Assembly: GCA_032209605.1 (NCBI GenBank)
Contig: JASFXZ010000018.1
Span: forward strand, 9,365,904 to 9,429,903
DNA from: Mactromeris polynyma
Lineage: Eukaryota; Mollusca; Bivalvia; Venerida; Mactridae
Length of the DNA stretch: 64,000 nucleotides
Direction of reading: 5' to 3'
The number at the start of each line of letters is the position of its first letter. The stretch's first letter is position 1. Shown piece by piece: positions 34,576-46,554 of the stretch. A program made the translations under genes and the position numbers. The notes under the pieces were generated by a model. The model worked only from the letters and a program-made list of their open reading frames with translations, was not told the DNA's origin and searched no databases.

Positions 34576-36299
34576 TAACATTTTGTATAGTGTATTTCAA
34601 TATTTATCCGGTAAGTAGTGTTGTTATTCATCACCACGGGGAATTGTCCGAAACAGACTATACTGTGTTTATGACTAATCACACTACGGAGTTATTTGTA
34701 TCCAGTCTCCTACGCAGTATTTTCTATATTTAGACAGGCGAGTCGACAGACATTCAGCAAGCCGCGTGCAACGACTCGCTAATGACCCAAATGTAGGACA
34801 GTTAACATTGCATAAAGAAAACTTATGCGAGTTTCACTGTCATAGAAATGCCGCTGTGACTATGGAAATTGCTATTCGAACGTAAGTGACTATCGTTTCG
34901 TTAGCATGCCAAACTTATTCCGATGCCTGTAAATGTGTAGTGATTTAAGGTCATTTAAACAGCTGTCTATGCGGAATCTGCGTACATGTATATTTTAAAA
35001 TGCGTCATATCGTTAATTGGCATCTTGTTACTCGAACTCGCCACGCTAATAAATTTTGTATTACGTATCTGTACAATCCTCGATGTAAGAACGAAATACT
35101 GCCTTCTGTAAATGCTAAAAATTTAATGACATGAAATAAAACCGATTAGCTAGATAGTCAAAATTTCCTTCTACACGAAAAGCTGTACATTGTGTACACA
35201 TTAGGTCAGGAATCGCCAGTAGACCCATTGGACATATTTACTGCCTGTCATGTCCACGATGTCTAATGTCCAGCCGCTATATGAGTCAACTATCATCAAG
35301 TCGACATTGAATAGCCACTGATCCATTCCCAAGAAGACTGAGGGGCCGCAGAGGAGAATGTGCTAGATCAGATCCTGGGAACCAGCACGTCCATGACATG
35401 CTTTCCTGTGGTGACCTTCACATCCAAGCTTAATGCATTCATCAGAAGGTTAACTAGGGAGCAGGCCTGCCATACTGTACCACATCAAGAGGTAAACTAA
35501 TTTTAGATTATCGCGACACATGCCATTCGAATCCTAAAAGTAAAGGGTCGAACAGACATTTTAAATATCTTCAATATTCAGATTGTTATAATTATCCTCA
35601 GTTCTCGTATTCTCGGGGTTTCTCATATTCTCGTGACATAATGTAAACGGATCGAATCGACGCTCGTGACGTTCAGTACTATCCGACAGCACATCAACTT
35701 TGTCCAGCTCGTTATTTTCAACGAATTTGAAGAGAAAATGCGTCAAAAACAGGTATAAACCCATAGAATATGTACACTAAAGGCCTAAAAATTGCAACTA
35801 CATGTATATTTGCAAAAAACAACTAATTTTACCCCAAAACACTGATTTGAGCAGTTCGATTAGGTCCGCAATCACCTGACGACATTCTCCATCTCAACGG
35901 ATGCTTACATCAGCTTGGTTGTAAACAACTTATAATACAGTGCAGCTGCTTTATTTTGTTGACGCAATTAAGATCCAATTACCAAATGTTTATTTTTATC
36001 ATGTCTTCGCTTTTGTATTATCCATGAAACTAATTTTGTAATTTTGCAATGCTGTATACGAATAAAATATTCATTGTTTGTGTTTCGACTTTTTTAAATA
36101 CATTGAAAAAATGACAAAACGTCAGTATGGGCGAACTGAAGGTCAAATCGTATGATGGCGGCCCAGTTTGCAACTTCTCTGGTTTAAACCAAAGGTCTGG
36201 AGGGACCAATTTGAAGTATATTTTACTGTGTGTGCTTTATAAATAGTTTATAATAGTTTATAATAACCACACATTCATAAATATAATTATCTCATATTT
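34576..36299. other. Unassigned DNA with weak exon-like segments
   Basis: Near 35340-35492 (plus) a frame reads AAEENVLDQILGTSTSMTCF and ends in a possible donor (CAAGAG|GTAAAC). A 67-codon minus ORF (35561-35764) reads RHERRFDPFTLCHEN. Neither has a recognised family. CTCGTATTCTCGGGG near 35600 is the inverse of motifs at 38283 and 38484. Confidence 0.25.
35598..35618. repeat. Possible left terminal repeat of pogo copy 1
   Basis: TTCTCGTATTCTCGGGG is the inverse complement of CCCCGAGAATACGAGA at 38283-38298 and 38484-38499. If the pair 35600/38298 marks ends, the element is about 2.7 kb, a normal pogo length. No clear TA duplication is seen, so this is tentative. Confidence 0.4.
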
Positions 36300-37995
36300 A
36301 TGTACAAACATCGTCCTTTGCAGAAAAAACCGTCTTGTGTCATACGAAGGAGGCGTCCGTATGATCCTCATAATATGTTGCTAGCATATCAGGCTGTGAA
36401 AGAGAAGGGGTGGAGTGTAGACAGCAAGAGTTTCGGCATCCCGGCCCAGACTTTACGAGATAGGACAAGAGGGGCCATTGATTCGTATTCATGTAGAACA
36501 GGCCCACAGACTACCCTGACCATGGAGGAAGAGGAGACTTTGGTGGAGCATGCAGAAGTTATGGCCCAACTTGGGTATGGTTTCTCCTTGGTCGAAAAAA
36601 GACAACAAGTCTCTCAGTAACAACAGGTTGTATGCTTCCCTGACCCGATGGAGTCATCGCGTAGCTTCCCTGGCACCAAGCTAGAGCGAAGTCCACCACA
36701 CCTGAGGCAGTTGATCGTTATTTCTTGAACTTAGGAGAAATTATGGACAAGTATCACCTACAGGAAAAGCCTGATCTTATTTATAACGTAGATGAGACTT
36801 GTATCCAACCACACCATCGACCACCAAATGTTATAGCCAAATCGGGAAGTAATCCACAGGCTGTCACATCCCCACGGTCAACCACAACCACTTTAATCGG
36901 TTGCATCAATGCCCTTGGTAATTCAATACCACCATTCTTTGTATTTAAGGGGAAGCGATTTTACGAAGATCTTCTCAGTGGATCAACACCAGGTGCTCGT
37001 GGGTTTATGTCAGACTCTGGATGGTCAAATTCCATTATATTTAGACAGTATCTGTAGGACCATTGTCTTCCTCACGTCGGTAGAGGTGGAACTGAAGATG
37101 ACCCTGTGCTGCTTATCTTGGATGGACATGCGTCACGTTTCACCAAATTTAATCGAATGGGCGAAGGAGAGATGTCTTATTTTATTTGTTCTTCCTGCAC
37201 ATACATCGCACGTTTTACAGCCTTTAGATGTGGCGGTATTTGGTCCCTTTAAAACTTATTATCAGGAATGTTCAACCTTTATGCAGAGGAATATGGAATC
37301 TTTTACTCGCTATGAAATGGCTAAACTAGCCTGTAAAGCCTACCTGAAATCTACGAGTCCAATCAATATCCAGACAGCTTTTAAAAAGACTGGTATACTT
37401 CCGATAGACAGGAACGTTGTTTCTCAAGAGACGCCTTTTCCTTGTGAATCCTTCCGAGAAGATCGCCCAGTTGAAAAAGTAGCTGCCATAAAATCTGGAA
37501 AGGCAGCTGTGCAGGAATTTCTTAGACTAAAATTTGAAGCAAGTCAGACATCCTAGTCAGAAGTGCACCATTGTATGTGCAAGAAGCGGAAGATATCTTC
37601 TAAACCCAGGCCAGGTGGATGAGCCATCACAGAAGATGGATATCTAGACACAGCCACAAAAGAGAACATGGCACCAACAAAGTTTACTGCCAAGTCACCC
37701 ATAATCAATACATTGATCTTACCACAGTCACCTAGTCCACGTCCATCTACTAGTGGGGTAAAAAATCGTACCAATGCAACTGGTGTATCTGCCACAGATT
37801 CAGATGACGAATTAGACGACGACGTGCCATGTTGTGTGTGCGGGAAGACAACACCCCCGACGTTGCGTGCGAATCCAAACTTAAAAATTGTCAAGTGGGC
37901 ACAGTGCGATAGCTGCGATCACTGGTGCATCTAAGTTTTTGCACGGAAGTACGTGTTGTTAGACGCCACAGCGGCTTTCGGTGCATCCATTGCAA
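36300..37995 (+). pseudogene. Pogo/Tigger-type transposase with C-terminal PHD finger, copy 1
   Basis: The N-terminus has a pipsqueak-type helix-turn-helix (YDPHNMLLAYQAVKEKGWSV, FGIPAQTLRDRTRG). Most of the second (Tc5/CENP-B) DNA-binding domain is missing around 36590-36700. The DDE_1 nuclease follows with IYNVDET (first Asp, 36791-36793), IPPFFVFKGKRF, then after an in-frame TAG (37055-37057) LLILDGHAS (second Asp, 37121-37123). A frameshift leads to VLPAHTSHVLQPLDVAVFGP and AFKKTGILPIDR. An acidic stretch (ATDSDDELDDD) and a PHD-type finger end the protein: CCVCGK, WAQCDSCDHWC, then after a 1-base shift FC...FRCIHC near 37990. Frameshifts at about 36600, 37130 and 37930 make it inactive. 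The downstream copy at 39261 is a different subfamily. Confidence 0.8.
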
Positions 37996-38282
37996 AATTC
38001 AATAACAAAATTTCAAGATATTAAACAGTTTTTGTTATTTTTAATTGGATCTAAATTGCTGTTTATTTTTCAACTTTTTAATGTTTACTTGTTAAATATG
38101 TTATGAAATTACATTTCCATTCAATTTACGCACGTTAAACCCTGTTTAAAAACAAACAAAATAGAAAGCTGCCGACGAAAACAGATCTACCAAGGGTTAA
38201 TGATAAATGACACTAAAGAACTGACATGAACTGTAGAACATTACACGCACATAGCGACCAGCCTTAGCAACCAATGAAAATT

Positions 38283-38500
38283 CCCCGAGAATACGAGAAA
38301 GCGCCCCATTGATCCAGAGCATGAAGGTTAGTGTGTGTAAAGATAAAATGCGTAATATATGTTAGATTTACATTGTTTTTACAGGTTGCAAGTTTTATTT
38401 GGAGGTTGTATTTATGTCTGAATACAATCAGAATAATTATATAAAGTTTTCTTAACTGTTGGTAGACAGTTTAGTCGTTACATCCCCGAGAATACGAGAA
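38283..38500. repeat. Two copies of CCCCGAGAATACGAGA
   Basis: The 16-mer occurs at about 38283 and again at about 38484, both inverse to the copy at 35600. The spacing suggests a right terminal repeat that is duplicated, or two nested elements sharing ends. Confidence 0.4.
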
Positions 38501-39260
38501 AACAGGATATGTCTTAGAGCATAGTTTATTACCAAAACCCAATGTGTATTCAACCGAGTGATGTGTCTGCGACAGAGGGGAGCGTTTCAGATAGGCGATT
38601 AGAGTCAGTGTACCCGATTTCGCAAAGGACGCGATTTCGCACACTCGTTATTCACGTTGAATTTAATCATAATTATGATTACAATTTCGGTAATTTTACG
38701 TATTGTTTAATACGTGACAAGGTATTCTCATACGGATGTGACGTAAGAAGGGATTCCTCACGTGAGCCTCGTTTTGCTATGAGCAGACGACAACATAAAC
38801 AAATAAAACGCGAGTCGCTAGGTCAGCCGCACAACTTAAATTGTCTTGTACTAGTGGCAGTTTTCCAAACGAAAATGCATTTCCTATATAGTTAAATGCC
38901 TATTCCAACAGAGAAGTAAGTTTTTATTTTATACTTACGACTTTTTAAATGGAATGATGACAAAGAAGCTCACCCATACACCAGAACGCTCTATTCTCCC
39001 AACTTAAAACTGTCAAACCCAGCTCAACTTGATTCTTTGTTTTTCATTTTGTGAAAAATTTAATCGAACTGTATGTCGCATGGTGTAAGTTAACTATAAG
39101 GACCTTTTTCTAAAATTGATATTTTGACTTCAATTTTCTCTTTTAGACTCTTTTCCATACATTCATTGCTTCTATGTATTGCTTTCTATACTAAATGCTT
39201 GTATAAATATTTGGCTTTCAAGTGTAAAACTACTTTTAAATATTTCGCCTTCAGGTAAAA
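38501..39260. other. Unassigned DNA between two pogo copies
   Basis: A 117-codon plus ORF (38542-38895) has no recognised domain. ATTTCGC words near 38620-38640 form a short direct repeat. The end (TTTCGCCTTCAG) is a possible acceptor just before the next transposase ATG. Confidence 0.3.
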
Positions 39261-40865
39261 ATGCCAAGAAATTACACCCAAGATGACTTGAAGTTAGCTG
39301 TTTCAAAAGTGCAGAAAGGACTTTCCCTTACGAAAGCAGCAGCATTAACAAAAGTCCCAATTTCTATCATAAAGGATCATGCCAGAGGCAGATCCCAAAA
39401 AAACCTGTAAAATGAGGTGGGAAATATGCTCTTACCAATTTAGAAGAGACATCCCTGTCTAATTATGTACACTACATGGGTGATAGGGGTTTTCCGTTGA
39501 CAAGGAAGATCATTCGTAAGCTTGCCAATGACAAATTGCTTGAATCAGGACGTCCTTGTTTAGTCAACTCGGAGAAAGGTCCCAGTAACAAATGGATGCG
39601 AAACTTTCTTAAGAGACATTAAGAGCTCTCAATCAGAAAACCCAATAGTTTAGAGCGAGTCCGGTCTGAGCTAAAACCAGAGCAGATTGAAGGTTTTTAC
39701 AACTTACTTGACAGAACATTAACTAGGCTAGGTATAAAAGATGACCCAACACGTTTTTTTAACTTTGGTGAAACTGGGTTTTCCTCAAAACTGCAAGGTA
39801 GAGAGAAAATTGTTGTTATCAAAGGCACGAAACATCCATATCAACCAGTTGTTACAGTTAACGGTCATGTAACATTGCACTTGGCTGTATCTGCTGATGG
39901 CAAAAGTTTAGCTCCTCTTCTTATATTTTCTAAGAACCTCCGTTGAAATAACTTCACTGATGGAGTACCGGATCACTGGAGTTTTAACTTCACTCATAGC
40001 GGTTTTATAAATAGTGATTTCCTGGTTCCAGAAATGTTTTTCTAAACAATGTGGTAGGTCTCGTCCTATTTTGGTTATTATGGACAATCATATAACACAC
40101 CTGAGTAAGAAGGTGATTGATTTTGCTCAAGAAGACCAGATTGAACTACTCTGCTTACCTGCCCACTCCACCCACTTACTGCAACCCCTTGATGTTGGGT
40201 ATTACCATCTTTTGAAAGAGCATTTCACCAACCTTAGTGTTGCGTTAGGATATATACTGGTATGAAAAGTTTACCAAGAGCTAAATTTCCAAAATTATTG
40301 CATCTAGCAATGAATAAGATATCTGGCTCTTCTATAGCATCATCATTTTCTGGCATAGGAATCGGTCCATTTGATCCAAAGATCAGACCAACACTTTCAG
40401 GGAGTACTAACTTTGTTAGTAATGACATTATTAAAAATCAGTCTGCAAAATGTGTTGAATGTGGTAATGTAAGTGCAGAAAATACTCTTGTAAAATTAGG
40501 ACTAATACCCGAAAAGCTAAAAAATATCCTTGTCGAACCACCAACACAGAATGAAAAGGTAAAATCATCCAAGGAAATTATATACTGCACGAGTACTTAG
40601 CTGTGTTGAAATTAAAAAATGTAGGGTGTATGATAGTGAGAAGGATGGCTCAAAAACAAGAATGAATGATGGAATGCATGCAGTAGATGAAGTAGTTTGT
40701 AAGGTGTGTATGACAGGAAGTGATGATATGACTTGGATTGGATGTGACAATTGTGAGAGGTGGGTACATTATGAATGTGTTGGTAATGAACAGCAGAAAT
40801 TAATTGATGATAGTCTTAAGAGAAAAACAAAATGGCTTTGCAATACATGTGTACAAGAAGAATGA
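39261..40865 (+). pseudogene. Pogo/Tigger-type transposase with intact C-terminal PHD finger, copy 2
   Basis: ATG at 39261 starts MPRNYTQDDLKLAVSKVQKG, a pipsqueak helix-turn-helix ending in DHARGR. A frameshift at about 39410 leads to the Tc5-like domain (GFPLTRKIIRKLA, KWMRNFLKRH). The DDE_1 nuclease reads FFNFGETGF, where the first catalytic Asp is replaced by Gly (39767-39769), then VSADGKSLAPLLIFSK, PDHWSFNFTHSGF, and IMDNHITHL (second Asp kept) with LPAHSTHLLQPLDVGYY. It continues FPKLLHLAMNKISGS, IGPFDPKIRP, and then a complete PHD finger in 40626-40865: CKVC, WIGCDNCERWVHYEC, WLCNTC. Breaks are TAA 39620, TGA 39944, and shifts near 40010, 40265 and 40600. A polyadenylation word AATAAA lies at 40932-40937. 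Inactive as an enzyme. Confidence 0.82.
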
Positions 40866-41489
40866 GACTGGTGTAGTACTGATGAAAATTATGATAAACA
40901 GGTTATGTAGTATGTTGTGTGCTGAAACTAAAATAAATACTTAGTTTGTTAAATATGTTGTCATATTGTTATCCTGTAAAACTGTTTTAGTTTGTTTGAA
41001 TATGTTGTCATATTGTTGTGCTGTCAGGCTGTTGCATTATTATGTTACTATGGGTAGTTCATCTTCAACTATCTATGTATATAATTCTAAATAGAATTGT
41101 ATCTAGTGTTATAAAGGTGTTATGTTTTATTTGATGGTACATGCTTAATTTAGATGTTTGCAAGTGACTGCATGACATAAATTTGCGTTCAAGAGTTAAT
41201 TGGCGAGTAATTGGATAAGTATTTATTAAATCATCACACATTAGAATAATTACTATTTTTTTATCCAAACCAATGGTGTGTGAAACCGTGTCCCCGATAC
41301 GAAGAACATGTTCTCCATAAGGTGTTTGTATTCAAGCGCACCTTCCTTCATGATATCCAAAAATTTGACCGGCATGAAATCATTTTTTAAGATGGAAGGT
41401 TTGCTTCTTTAATTTGACATAATGAAGCCATTGAATTTGTATGTTTTAATTAAGAAATATACTTGAATATTGTAAATGTGTGCGAATTC
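40866..41489. other. Unassigned DNA downstream of pogo copy 2
   Basis: TATGTTGTCATATTGTT occurs twice (about 40953 and 41001), a short direct repeat. No gene. Confidence 0.4.
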
Positions 41490-42431
41490 CTGGGTATAAA
41501 CCGGTACTAGTATTGCGACAAAGCTGAGCTCAGTAGCTGCAAAGCCCAACGCACAGTGGCAGTTGAAGCCGCAATACCCCGCTACCGGCGGTCATTGACA
41601 TCAATGACCCGCCCGAGTTGGCCCCCTGGCCTACTCGGAATCCTGGCTGTCCATTGAGAGTGGTGGGAGCTTCTTAATGTACAGCCTCCTCACATTGGCT
41701 GATGCCACCCGGTGGCCATCCTCCCAGGGTTGTTCCCGCGCCCCGGCGACCAGGGATGCAACCCACCCAACCATGCTAGGCGTTGAGTACTTAAGAGCCC
41801 GGTGGACTAAAATAGGGAGCGTCCGTCTCAAGGAGTAGACGGGACGACTCCAACCTTCTAACCGCCTCCATTAGACCTGGACTCTTCATCCTTTTAACCT
41901 TGGCGGTGAATCCCACAGGATCCCTACTCTGAGAACGGTCGATAGTCCGATCCAGACTGACATGACCCTGACCATACTTGTTTGACCTTCTGGCCCCGAC
42001 CTCGAGCTCCCCTCTTCTTCCTGTGTCCCGGGGCGCTAAACCTACCCTGCGGACCCTTCGCTGCTGGCTGAGCCTGGCTCTGCCTGACAGTAGGCTTAGC
42101 ACTCCCTGTCTGACTCGGCCCCTAAGCTGGGATACGCAGCTTCCTCTGACTAACCCTCACTCTCTGCTATTGACCAATTACGATTTTTGGTAAAATCAAT
42201 GGCCTCTAGCTCTGTCGCCGAGAAACTTCTTCGGCACAGTGCTGACAAAACGTCCGGGGTAATGTTGCCGCTGTTTTCCCTAACAGTCAACAAAACCCGG
42301 GCCAGTTACTTACTCAAGCCTGGAATGTACGTCAGGCCTGCCATGTCGGCAAAATTAATTGCGACATGCCCCCCTGCCATCTCACGGGCAGGCTTATGAT
42401 CCGGACTAGTGGTACGGCTAGACTCGGACAT
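41490..42431 (-). pseudogene. Internally deleted second copy of the TatD retroelement: gag-like N-terminus joined to TatD C-terminus
   Basis: The minus-strand ATG at 42431 begins MSESSRTTSPDHKPAREMAG, a hydrophilic leader, then IPGLSK and a stop. A shifted frame reads VLLTVRENSGNITPDVLSAL, and another gives a Gln/Pro-rich then very basic tail (GHRKKRGARGRGQKVK, about 42010), as in nucleic-acid-binding ends of gag proteins. At about 41915 this joins TatD sequence at GFTAKVKRMKSPG, followed by LLLETDAP, a frameshift near 41800, and PSMVGWVASLVAGA...PPLSMDSQ to the stop near 41633. The join sits in TGGGATTCACCGCC, which is identical at 5704-5717 of copy 1. The 3' flank matches copy 1 up to TATACCCAGGA and ends at about 41490, before the PPT and LTR. 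The gag label is an inference. Confidence 0.65.
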
Positions 42432-42760
42432 AATTTATTCTATATATAAATACACAGCAATATTTAAATTGAGACTACAGACCAAATTCAATCAAAAAGG
42501 ACTGGGAATTCGGACAGAAACAACCACGTGGAAAACTACGCACCAGGCTTAGCACTGATGGCACATTCGCGGACAGCAATTTTCCACAATCGACGACGAG
42601 CTCCCGAAAGCCCCTAAAAACACGAATACAATGCTTAAAGGGTAACGTACTAAGCCGATTACGCCTTTCGGTCCCAAGCCTAATACCCAATTCAACCCTT
42701 TTCTAAGTCGGCAAAATGCGCAACTCAAAAAAGTGAACCCCTGGGTAGCGATTTATTATG
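42432..42760 (-). other. Leader region upstream of the gag-like ORF
   Basis: Moderate-GC sequence directly upstream of the MSESS ORF on the minus strand. No match to the LTR at 6185-6450 and no primer-binding site could be seen, so it is 5' UTR or flanking DNA. The 71-codon ORF 42475-42690 is not recognised. Confidence 0.3.
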
Positions 42761-43295
42761 ATCAGAAGTGGCACATCTTGGTTCCAGCTTTATTCCGCAC
42801 ATACATCGCATCGTATCGGTTTTAAAGTAGATTTAGACATTCATGGTATTCAGTCGATAAAAGATTATAGAGAAACACCGAAAGTACGATTTATGGACAA
42901 GAAAATGAATACCACTACTCACCTGCCGGGAACGTGTCCCTCTGTCGAAGTCACATCCCTCCGCGGAAGTCACATCGGGTTATACACTGTGATGATGAAT
43001 ACAAAACATACGTTAATCCATTCAAATTTGGTAGATCTATGCCCTTATATAATAATGACATTGCATTTGTCAACGTTCATTTAATGGCATAATTAAGAGT
43101 CTTTTTTTGAGTTTTTGTTTTAGTTTTCTTTATGGACATAGCTCTATTTCTATTTGTTTTAAATTCCATTTCCCTATCACTATCACTAGTATCTAAGAAT
43201 TGTTTTATTATTAACTAGTCATTATCAAGTTGGCTTTACTTTAAATTGCATTACTACTTTGATATTTAACGTTATTTCACATTCTGATGTTGGCT
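42761..43295. other. Unassigned intergenic DNA
   Basis: A 108-codon plus ORF (42758-43084) has no known domain. Nothing else is recognised. Confidence 0.3.
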
Positions 43296-43830
43296 CTACT
43301 AATTTAGTTACAGGGAGCGAGGTCAGTATAAGGCTGTATATCGTTCATTCGTGCAGGATTAATTACAGTATGTATGTTATGTACGTAATGATTAATTGCT
43401 TTTAACAATAAATTAGTGCCTACTTAGTCAATGTATGTATTGGAAATCAATGACCATATAGCTATTAAGTGTGAGGTTTGCTAGCTGTTAAATCGATATA
43501 AACCCCCAGTATTTATACCGGCAGTTTTAAGGATGTAGATCTCCATGTGGTTATTATATCTACGTATGTTTTATGTATATTTTAAGTTCACAATTTCTGA
43601 GTTGATATAATATTCTTGTTTCCCACATTTAGGCCATGGCCACAGGCTGTCTTTGTTTGTCGAATGGTTAATTTCATCCGTTCAGTCCCTTCCTTCTTTG
43701 TTGTCCCTTGTAAGTATCCATGATTGTTTTTGACTGTCGGCTGACAATACCTTGCTTCCCCATTCCGATAGATATTTGTCCTTACTAAGTTCGATCCGAA
43801 ATATTTTGTACGTTGGCGTACCAACTTAAC
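43296..43830 (-). repeat. Dispersed repeat A, copy 5
   Basis: Read on the minus strand it holds CTGGGGGTTTATATCGATTT, AACAGCTAGC, CATTGACTAAGTAGGCACTA and CTCGCTCCCTGTAACTAAA, matching copy 1. The other half (GCTTCCCCATTCCGATAGAT) matches copy 6 better, so copies 5 and 6 form a subfamily. Confidence 0.65.
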
Positions 43831-44109
43831 CCTTCATTTCCTGCTTCTTTCTAACAGCGCCCGTTTCTATGTTGACGTCATTTAACGAGAATAATATCTA
43901 TCTTGATAGACAGTTTCAAACAATATTTATTTTTAATGCCATTTACCGATTTTTCGTGTTCCTCAAAACATGACTTTAATGCTTAAATAGGAGAGTCTGA
44001 CGTTAGTTTGCTTCTCCGTGTATTGATATAAATTTTGTCACTTTTTGTCTAGGTATTTAATTTCTTTTTACATAGATCTATTACCATTACTGGTTATTGC
44101 CGGTTATTA
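43831..44109. other. Unassigned spacer between two repeat A copies
   Basis: No ORF or recognised repeat. Confidence 0.3.
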
Positions 44110-44585
44110 AGATGCTGCTGACTTAGTCAGATTGTGTGTAGATCAGTATGTTAGAAATAAGTGACACTTTAGCGATAAAGTGTGCGGTTAGCTAGCTGTT
44201 GAACTGATTTTAACCCCCAGTATTTTAACTGACCGTTTCAAGGCTGTAATTCACTGTATGGTTATTATTTATTTTTGTTTTTTTTAATGTATGTTATATT
44301 TCCCTTTCTCCTGTGCAGTGTAATTATTTCACTTTTTATAGTGTTCAGGTTATTTTCTGCCCCGTTTCGGCGGATGTCTTGACTTGATCTTTTTCCATAT
44401 TAATTCCCCCTTCAGTGTTTGTCCTTTTTGATTCTCCTAGTTATTCCATATGGTCTGCCAGGCCATTCCTTGCGCTTCTGTTCCCTAACGTATGTACCCT
44501 TGTTTTATGGATTGTCGTTTTCCCGGAGGTCTGTGCGGGGAGGCGTTGTCTTATGTATGTATGTGGCGTTCCATGTAGCAACTTA
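44110..44585 (-). repeat. Dispersed repeat A, copy 4
   Basis: The minus strand starts at GGAACGCCACATACATACAT (about 44575) and includes GCCTCCCCGCACAGACCTCC, GCGCAAGGAATGGCCTGGCA, ATACTGGGGGTTAAAATCAG and CAGCTAGCTAACC. The plus strand continues CTCAAATAAAGACTTGG just outside, a polyadenylation-like word. Confidence 0.7.
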
Positions 44586-45770
44586 TTCCTTCTCAAATAA
44601 AGACTTGGTAATATTACTTTTAAATTGATGATAATACATATTTTTCAAATAATGACTGGATGGTTCATACAGAACTTGCCGCAAAAATCTAGTACTTTTT
44701 TGAAGGAGTATCCCCTCATTTTCAAGGACTAGAATAGCCGTAGCATCACTACTAGTTTTATGATTTTCTTTCTCCGTATTTAAATTGTTTAGCAATGGTA
44801 CTGTCCTTGAACATTTCTCGGAAGAATTTACCACGATGTTCCGATGCGTTATGAGACTGGTGTTTTGTAATTAATGATAATTTTATTGTCCACAAATGAG
44901 TACTTTTAATATTTTGTCTTATGAAAAATTAGTGTCGACTGACGGCTTTGTTTTCACAGAAGGTGGGTCTGGGGATGGACTTGTCAGTTCATTATTGTTA
45001 ATAGCTGGAGTGCCTTCAGTTATGGGCTAAGGCACAAAGAAAGATGTAATTGTCTCATTTGAGATGTTCACAGCGCAGCTCTGTTTTTGTTTCTCGCTTC
45101 TCAAAAGTGTTCTTGTGTTTTTTCTCCCTTTGATCCAATGTCAAAAATTTTGTCTCATAAAGTGCACAGACAATTATCTTATCTGCTTTGAATCCTTTGA
45201 GCCACGGTCTGTAGTGTTCATCTGTAAACCACTTTGGCGAGAACATACACTTGTTAATTTACTCGTGTTGATTTTTTGTGAAGAGAAGAAGGGTCCAGTA
45301 TATCCACATGAGATTATCTTTGCCGTAGCACGGATACAATTACAGAGCGTGTGAATTTCTTAAATAGGGCATAAAACCGTCGAGTACCTTACCGTATTGT
45401 ATTACCATAATACCCCCCTGTTCGCATATTTTCATTTCAGAAAATGTATAAGTGTTGTATATTAGTGGAAAAGTCTTGATAAAGAAACACATTGGTGTTA
45501 TTTCTTTTGAATTCTGACCTCCCTACCAGGAGTATTGTCAAAATGAGATTTTTCTGCCGTCGGATTCATATATCTTCGATTTTTATACCTGTTTACCCAT
45601 GAAAATGCTATTTTCATATTAATTTAAGAAGGCCTTTCTCGGTTTTATATCACTATTATGAAGTATGGCCCTTTGATCATTTGTTAAAATACACATATAA
45701 AGTACTGCATCTAGTTATCTAATTCTTATGTTATTAACTGCAGATGTAATCCCCTGTGAAAAAGGTTCAT
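44586..45770. other. Unassigned intergenic DNA
   Basis: ORFs 45055-45246 (minus) and 45064-45354 (plus) overlap on opposite strands without recognised domains. No gene is supported. Confidence 0.3.
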
Positions 45771-45895
45771 TCAGGAACTTCATGAACTAGTTCATGAAAT
45801 GACAAAAAAAAATCATGAATAACAAATAAATATTCATGGAACTCCAAATTTATGAACTAGAAGTTCATGAATATATTATTAGTTCATGAACTGTT
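45771..45895. repeat. TTCATGAA palindrome cluster
   Basis: Repeated TTCATGAACTAGTTCATGAA-type words (at about 45778, 45810-45840 and 45850-45890) pair with each other over about 120 bp. This may be a degraded fold-back element. Confidence 0.5.
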
Positions 45896-46554
45896 ATGGC
45901 AACAAAAATCAACTATTCATAGTGTTGTTGTAAAACATAATAATATCTGTGCAACAACATCATTGTAATTTTTGTCTCATTATAACTTAATTATTTATTT
46001 TCAATATAATGTCACTGAAATACCTCCCTTTATGAAAAATTACATTTTTTTTAATTATTGCAATTATTAGCTTTTAGAAAAACGTGTTGAAGCAATTTCG
46101 AATATGATTTTATAATTCAAATAAATTATAAATAATAAAATATTTTGATATTAAATACATATACAATGGAAATGACCCAGTTCAATAACGGGTGGAATAC
46201 CATAAGTATACTGATCACCTGTCATTATGTTTAAACATGATCCATCATGTTCACAAAAGACATGTTGAAACAATATCAAATCATCTTTTATGAAGTCGTC
46301 CAGATTGTTCATGGCTCTACATGATGTATAAAACAAGTGTCACTATCGCTGTCCCAGATGTTGCAGACTGCAAAAACAGGTACAGGGTTCCCATAATTTA
46401 TGTTACCATTTTAAATGGTAATATTTCTATATTGATGCGAATAACTCTTGAAAAAATATACTACTAATATGTATACATAACGAATTTTTATTTGGTATGC
46501 ACAATGTAAAAAAGTAATTTACACTAACGCAAACGTTCATGGGTTAACAATTAC
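45896..46554. other. Unassigned AT-rich DNA
   Basis: Very AT-rich. The minus ORF 46151-46336 is short and unrecognised. Confidence 0.3.

Noticed and set aside
38542..38895. 117-codon ORF between the two pogo copies
   Set aside because: No recognised domain, no splice context, and no continuity with either transposase frame; kept as unassigned.
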